DNA from: an uncultured Gemmatimonadaceae bacterium
Lineage (GTDB): Bacteria; Gemmatimonadota; Gemmatimonadetes; Gemmatimonadales; Gemmatimonadaceae
Assembly: GCA_955652265.1 (NCBI GenBank)
Contig: CATPBD010000186.1
Span: 1 to 8,351, forward strand
Length of the DNA: 8,351 bases
Reading direction: 5' to 3'
In this document: positions 6,801-8,351 of the stretch, piece after piece
Position numbering within the stretch: position 1 is the first letter of the stretch
Layout: each line of letters opens with the position of its first letter
Notes under the pieces: model-generated
Databases searched by the model: none
The model's input: the letters and a program-made list of their open reading frames with translations, nothing else
Told to the model about the DNA's origin: nothing
Position numbers and translations under genes: made by a program

Positions 6801-7607
6801 CTACTTATTTCGGCCCCTCAAGGCAGCGGTAATCCAATTCCAATATTCCTCTCCCCCAACTTCAGCGACGTCGCTGTGGCCGGCTTTCTCCACTACCAGA
6901 AGCTCACCTTTTGTCTTCGCGGCTTCATATACCTCGAGCCCCATCCTGAAAGGAACGATTCGATCGCGTTTGCCGTGTGATACGGAAACGGGAACGTCCA
7001 GACGTGCCACTACTTGTGCTGTGTCGAAGTGAATGCGAGAAATGGCTCGCCACAGCAGCGCGATCGGAGGTGTCACGATCAATCTTGCCATCGCGCGAGC
7101 GGACGAAAAAGGGGATTGGAGCAGCAGCGCTCGAGGACGATGAACCTCGGCTAGCTCAGCCGCGACAGCACTACCGAGCGAATGGCCGAAGTAAGCCATC
7201 CGTGTATGATCGACGCCGAACGCAGATCCCAGATAATCGTACGCTGCAAGTGCGTCGAGCTTCGTAGTCAAGTATGTTGGAGTCCCGCCGAGGGACATAT
7301 AGGCGCGATATTCAGCTAGCATGACAGCGTATCCGACGCGCGCTTCGACGGAACGTGCCCAGCCCAACTGCCAGACCGCCAGATCGGCGTTTCCATGAAA
7401 GCAGAGAAGAACGCCCGACGCAGTTTGCGGATCGCCCACGATGAAACCCGCCAGAGGCTGGCCGTCCGAGGCCCCGTAACTCACGTGGCCGGACTCGACA
7501 GGACTCTCGTAAAAGCGAGGAGGCTGGAAGAGGATTCTCTCCTGGGATTGCCAAAGAAGAGCCAACAAGCCGAACAACAGCATAAGTACAATGAGTGTAG
7601 CAATCAC
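6801..7607 (-). CDS. Membrane-anchored alpha/beta hydrolase (BEM46/ABHD13-like)
   Basis: This 268-residue protein is an alpha/beta-fold serine hydrolase resembling the BEM46/ABHD13 group; its substrate is unknown. An N-terminal hydrophobic span (about 2-19) followed by ERILFQPP is typical of the group and suggests a membrane anchor with the catalytic domain outside the cytoplasm. Catalytic residues are readable: oxyanion-loop HGNA (71-74), nucleophile Ser143 in GHSLGS, Asp215 in HGKRDRIVP and His244 in AGHSD, so it should be active. The segment that normally reads YRGYGxSxGxP is YRAYMSLGGTP here (100-110), a departure from the consensus as I remember it. The start is GTG 7607; an ATG at 7583 (residue 9) would shorten the hydrophobic span and is less likely. 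Neither has a good ribosome-binding site. It converges with the DUF218 gene and is divergent from the M16 protease gene. Confidence 0.9.
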   Translation of the reverse strand: MIATLIVLMLLFGLLALLWQSQERILFQPPRFYESPVESGHVSYGASDGQPLAGFIVGDPQTASGVLLCFHGNADLAVWQLGWARSVEARVGYAVMLAEYRAYMSLGGTPTYLTTKLDALAAYDYLGSAFGVDHTRMAYFGHSLGSAVAAELAEVHRPRALLLQSPFSSARAMARLIVTPPIALLWRAISRIHFDTAQVVARLDVPVSVSHGKRDRIVPFRMGLEVYEAAKTKGELLVVEKAGHSDVAEVGGEEYWNWITAALRGRNK

Positions 7608-7660
7608 ATGAGAACGCTGAGGGGGTTCCAGTGGGTTTGCATGGCGGGCAATTTACGACA
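7608..7660. promoter_or_regulatory. Divergent intergenic region between the alpha/beta hydrolase and M16 genes
   Basis: Only 53 bases separate the two divergent starts, so at least part of each promoter must lie inside the opposite gene. GAGGGGG at 7619-7625 is purine-rich but too far from the ATG at 7661 to be a normal ribosome-binding site. A plus-strand TACAAT at 7587-7592, inside the hydrolase start, is a possible -10 box without a visible -35. Promoters are inferred from layout. Confidence 0.3.
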
Positions 7661-8351
7661 ATGCGAATTCCAGTAGAAACCTTGCATCTCGATAACGGGC
7701 TGTTCGTCACCTTGTCCGAGGATCATACCGCTCCGATTGTGGCCGTGAACCTCTGGTATCATGTGGGGTCCGCCAACGAGAAAGTCGGGAGGACTGGTTT
7801 CGCGCACTTGTTCGAGCACATGCTGTTTCAGGGGTCTGCGCATGTCGGCTCAAACGAACACTTCGAGCTAATTCAACGAGCAGGCGGAACGCTGAATGGA
7901 TCAACCTGGCTGGAACGAACAAACTACTTTGAAACCGTTCCTTCCAATGAACTAGGGCTCGCGCTATGGCTCGAAGCCGACCGGATGGGTGAACTGCTTC
8001 CCGCGATGACGCAGGCAAAGCTCGATACTCAGCGCGATGTGGTTAAGAATGAGAGACGCTGGTCGGTGGACAACCAGCCGTATGGGACAATGCTCGAGAA
8101 AATGCAGGAGCTCGTATTCCCATCGTCGCATCCGTTCCAGCATTCGCTTATTGGATCAATGGACGATCTGTCGGCAGCGTCCCTGGACGATGTTGCACAG
8201 TTCTTTGCCACGTACTACACGCCTGATAATGCCGTTCTCTCGATTGCGGGGGATTTCGATTCAACGGAGACGCGCAAGCTGGTTAGCGGGTACTTCGGTC
8301 CGATTCCGAGAGGAAAGGGGAAACCACCGCTACCTCCGATGAATCTTCCAC
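7661..8351 (+). CDS. M16 family zinc metallopeptidase (insulinase/pitrilysin-like), 3' partial
   Basis: The frame opens at ATG 7661 and runs without a stop to the window edge, giving the first 230 residues of an M16 peptidase (full members are about 420 residues, or longer when two domains are fused). It begins with a family-typical strand (ETLHLDNGLFVTLSED), then VNLWYHVGSANE. The inverted zinc motif HLFEH follows at 49-53 (His49, Glu52, His53), with the distal zinc ligand Glu131 in VKNERR. Later blocks AGGTLNGSTWLERTNYFE (74-91) and YYTPDNAVLSIAGDF also fit. All active-site residues in this half are present, so this is the catalytic type, not the inactive partner. No signal peptide is seen at this start. 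A TTG at 7637 in the same frame is a possible earlier start, and the ATG has no strong ribosome-binding site. M16 genes are often followed by a second M16 gene; that would lie outside the window. Confidence 0.95.
   Translation, partial: MRIPVETLHLDNGLFVTLSEDHTAPIVAVNLWYHVGSANEKVGRTGFAHLFEHMLFQGSAHVGSNEHFELIQRAGGTLNGSTWLERTNYFETVPSNELGLALWLEADRMGELLPAMTQAKLDTQRDVVKNERRWSVDNQPYGTMLEKMQELVFPSSHPFQHSLIGSMDDLSAASLDDVAQFFATYYTPDNAVLSIAGDFDSTETRKLVSGYFGPIPRGKGKPPLPPMNLP

Noticed and set aside
6782..6815. GGCCG...CGGCC pair across the DUF218/hydrolase junction as a bidirectional terminator
   Set aside because: The stem is only 5 bases with a 24-base loop and no clear T run on either side.
6771..6980. 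Plus-strand 69-residue frame whose GTG overlaps the DUF218 stop by 4 bases
   Set aside because: The overlap looks like coupling, but nearly all of it is antisense to the alpha/beta hydrolase C-terminus, including the catalytic histidine region, and its product resembles nothing known to me.
7312..8211. Minus-strand open frames over the hydrolase N-terminus and M16 gene
   Set aside because: They run antisense to or out of frame with confident genes and show no domain pattern.
8037..8342. Plus-strand 101-residue frame near the right edge
   Set aside because: The M16 peptidase is read in a different frame across this entire stretch with conserved motifs; this frame is Arg/Ser-rich and motif-free.

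Overview
This looks like an ordinary stretch of bacterial chromosome, gene-dense and moderately GC-rich by eye (not computed). I can support ten protein-coding genes. One is cut by the left edge (metallo-beta-lactamase-fold hydrolase) and one by the right edge (M16 peptidase). I see no tRNA, rRNA, insertion sequence, phage gene or CRISPR array, and no gene-free stretch above 300 bases. The Upp and M16 proteins and the gene mix remind me of Gemmatimonadota or a similar environmental phylum. That is an impression from remembered protein sequences and needs a database search.

Layout, left to right. (1) Plus strand: a UlaG/NAPE-PLD-like hydrolase (2-718) overlaps mnmE (715-2088) by 4 bases. (2) Minus strand: a DUF2268-type zinc protease (2092-3030, possibly to 3099) meets mnmE tail to tail. 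(3) Plus strand: a DUF2225 zinc-ribbon/helical-repeat protein (3203-3853) with a clear ribosome-binding site. (4) Minus strand: upp (3858-4508, possibly to 4535). (5) Plus strand: a 58-residue DUF4177-like protein (4573-4749), a beta-CASP RNase-type hydrolase (4754-6136) and a DUF218 membrane-anchored protein (6151-6774), closely spaced like an operon. (6) Minus strand: a membrane-anchored BEM46-like alpha/beta hydrolase (6801-7607). (7) Plus strand: an M16 zinc protease from 7661 to the window end.

Functionally the window mixes tRNA wobble-uridine modification (MnmE), uracil salvage (Upp), probable RNA processing (beta-CASP enzyme), two metalloproteases, two hydrolases and three little-studied conserved families (DUF2225, DUF4177-like, DUF218). 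They do not form one recognisable pathway. The strand direction alternates block by block. The convergent gene ends are only 3, 4 and 26 bases apart, so intrinsic terminators have almost no room between them.

I did not find a convincing new system. The items most worth a second look are the short DUF4177-like gene apparently coupled to the beta-CASP enzyme, the divergent DUF2268/DUF2225 pair, and the terminator-less convergent junctions.
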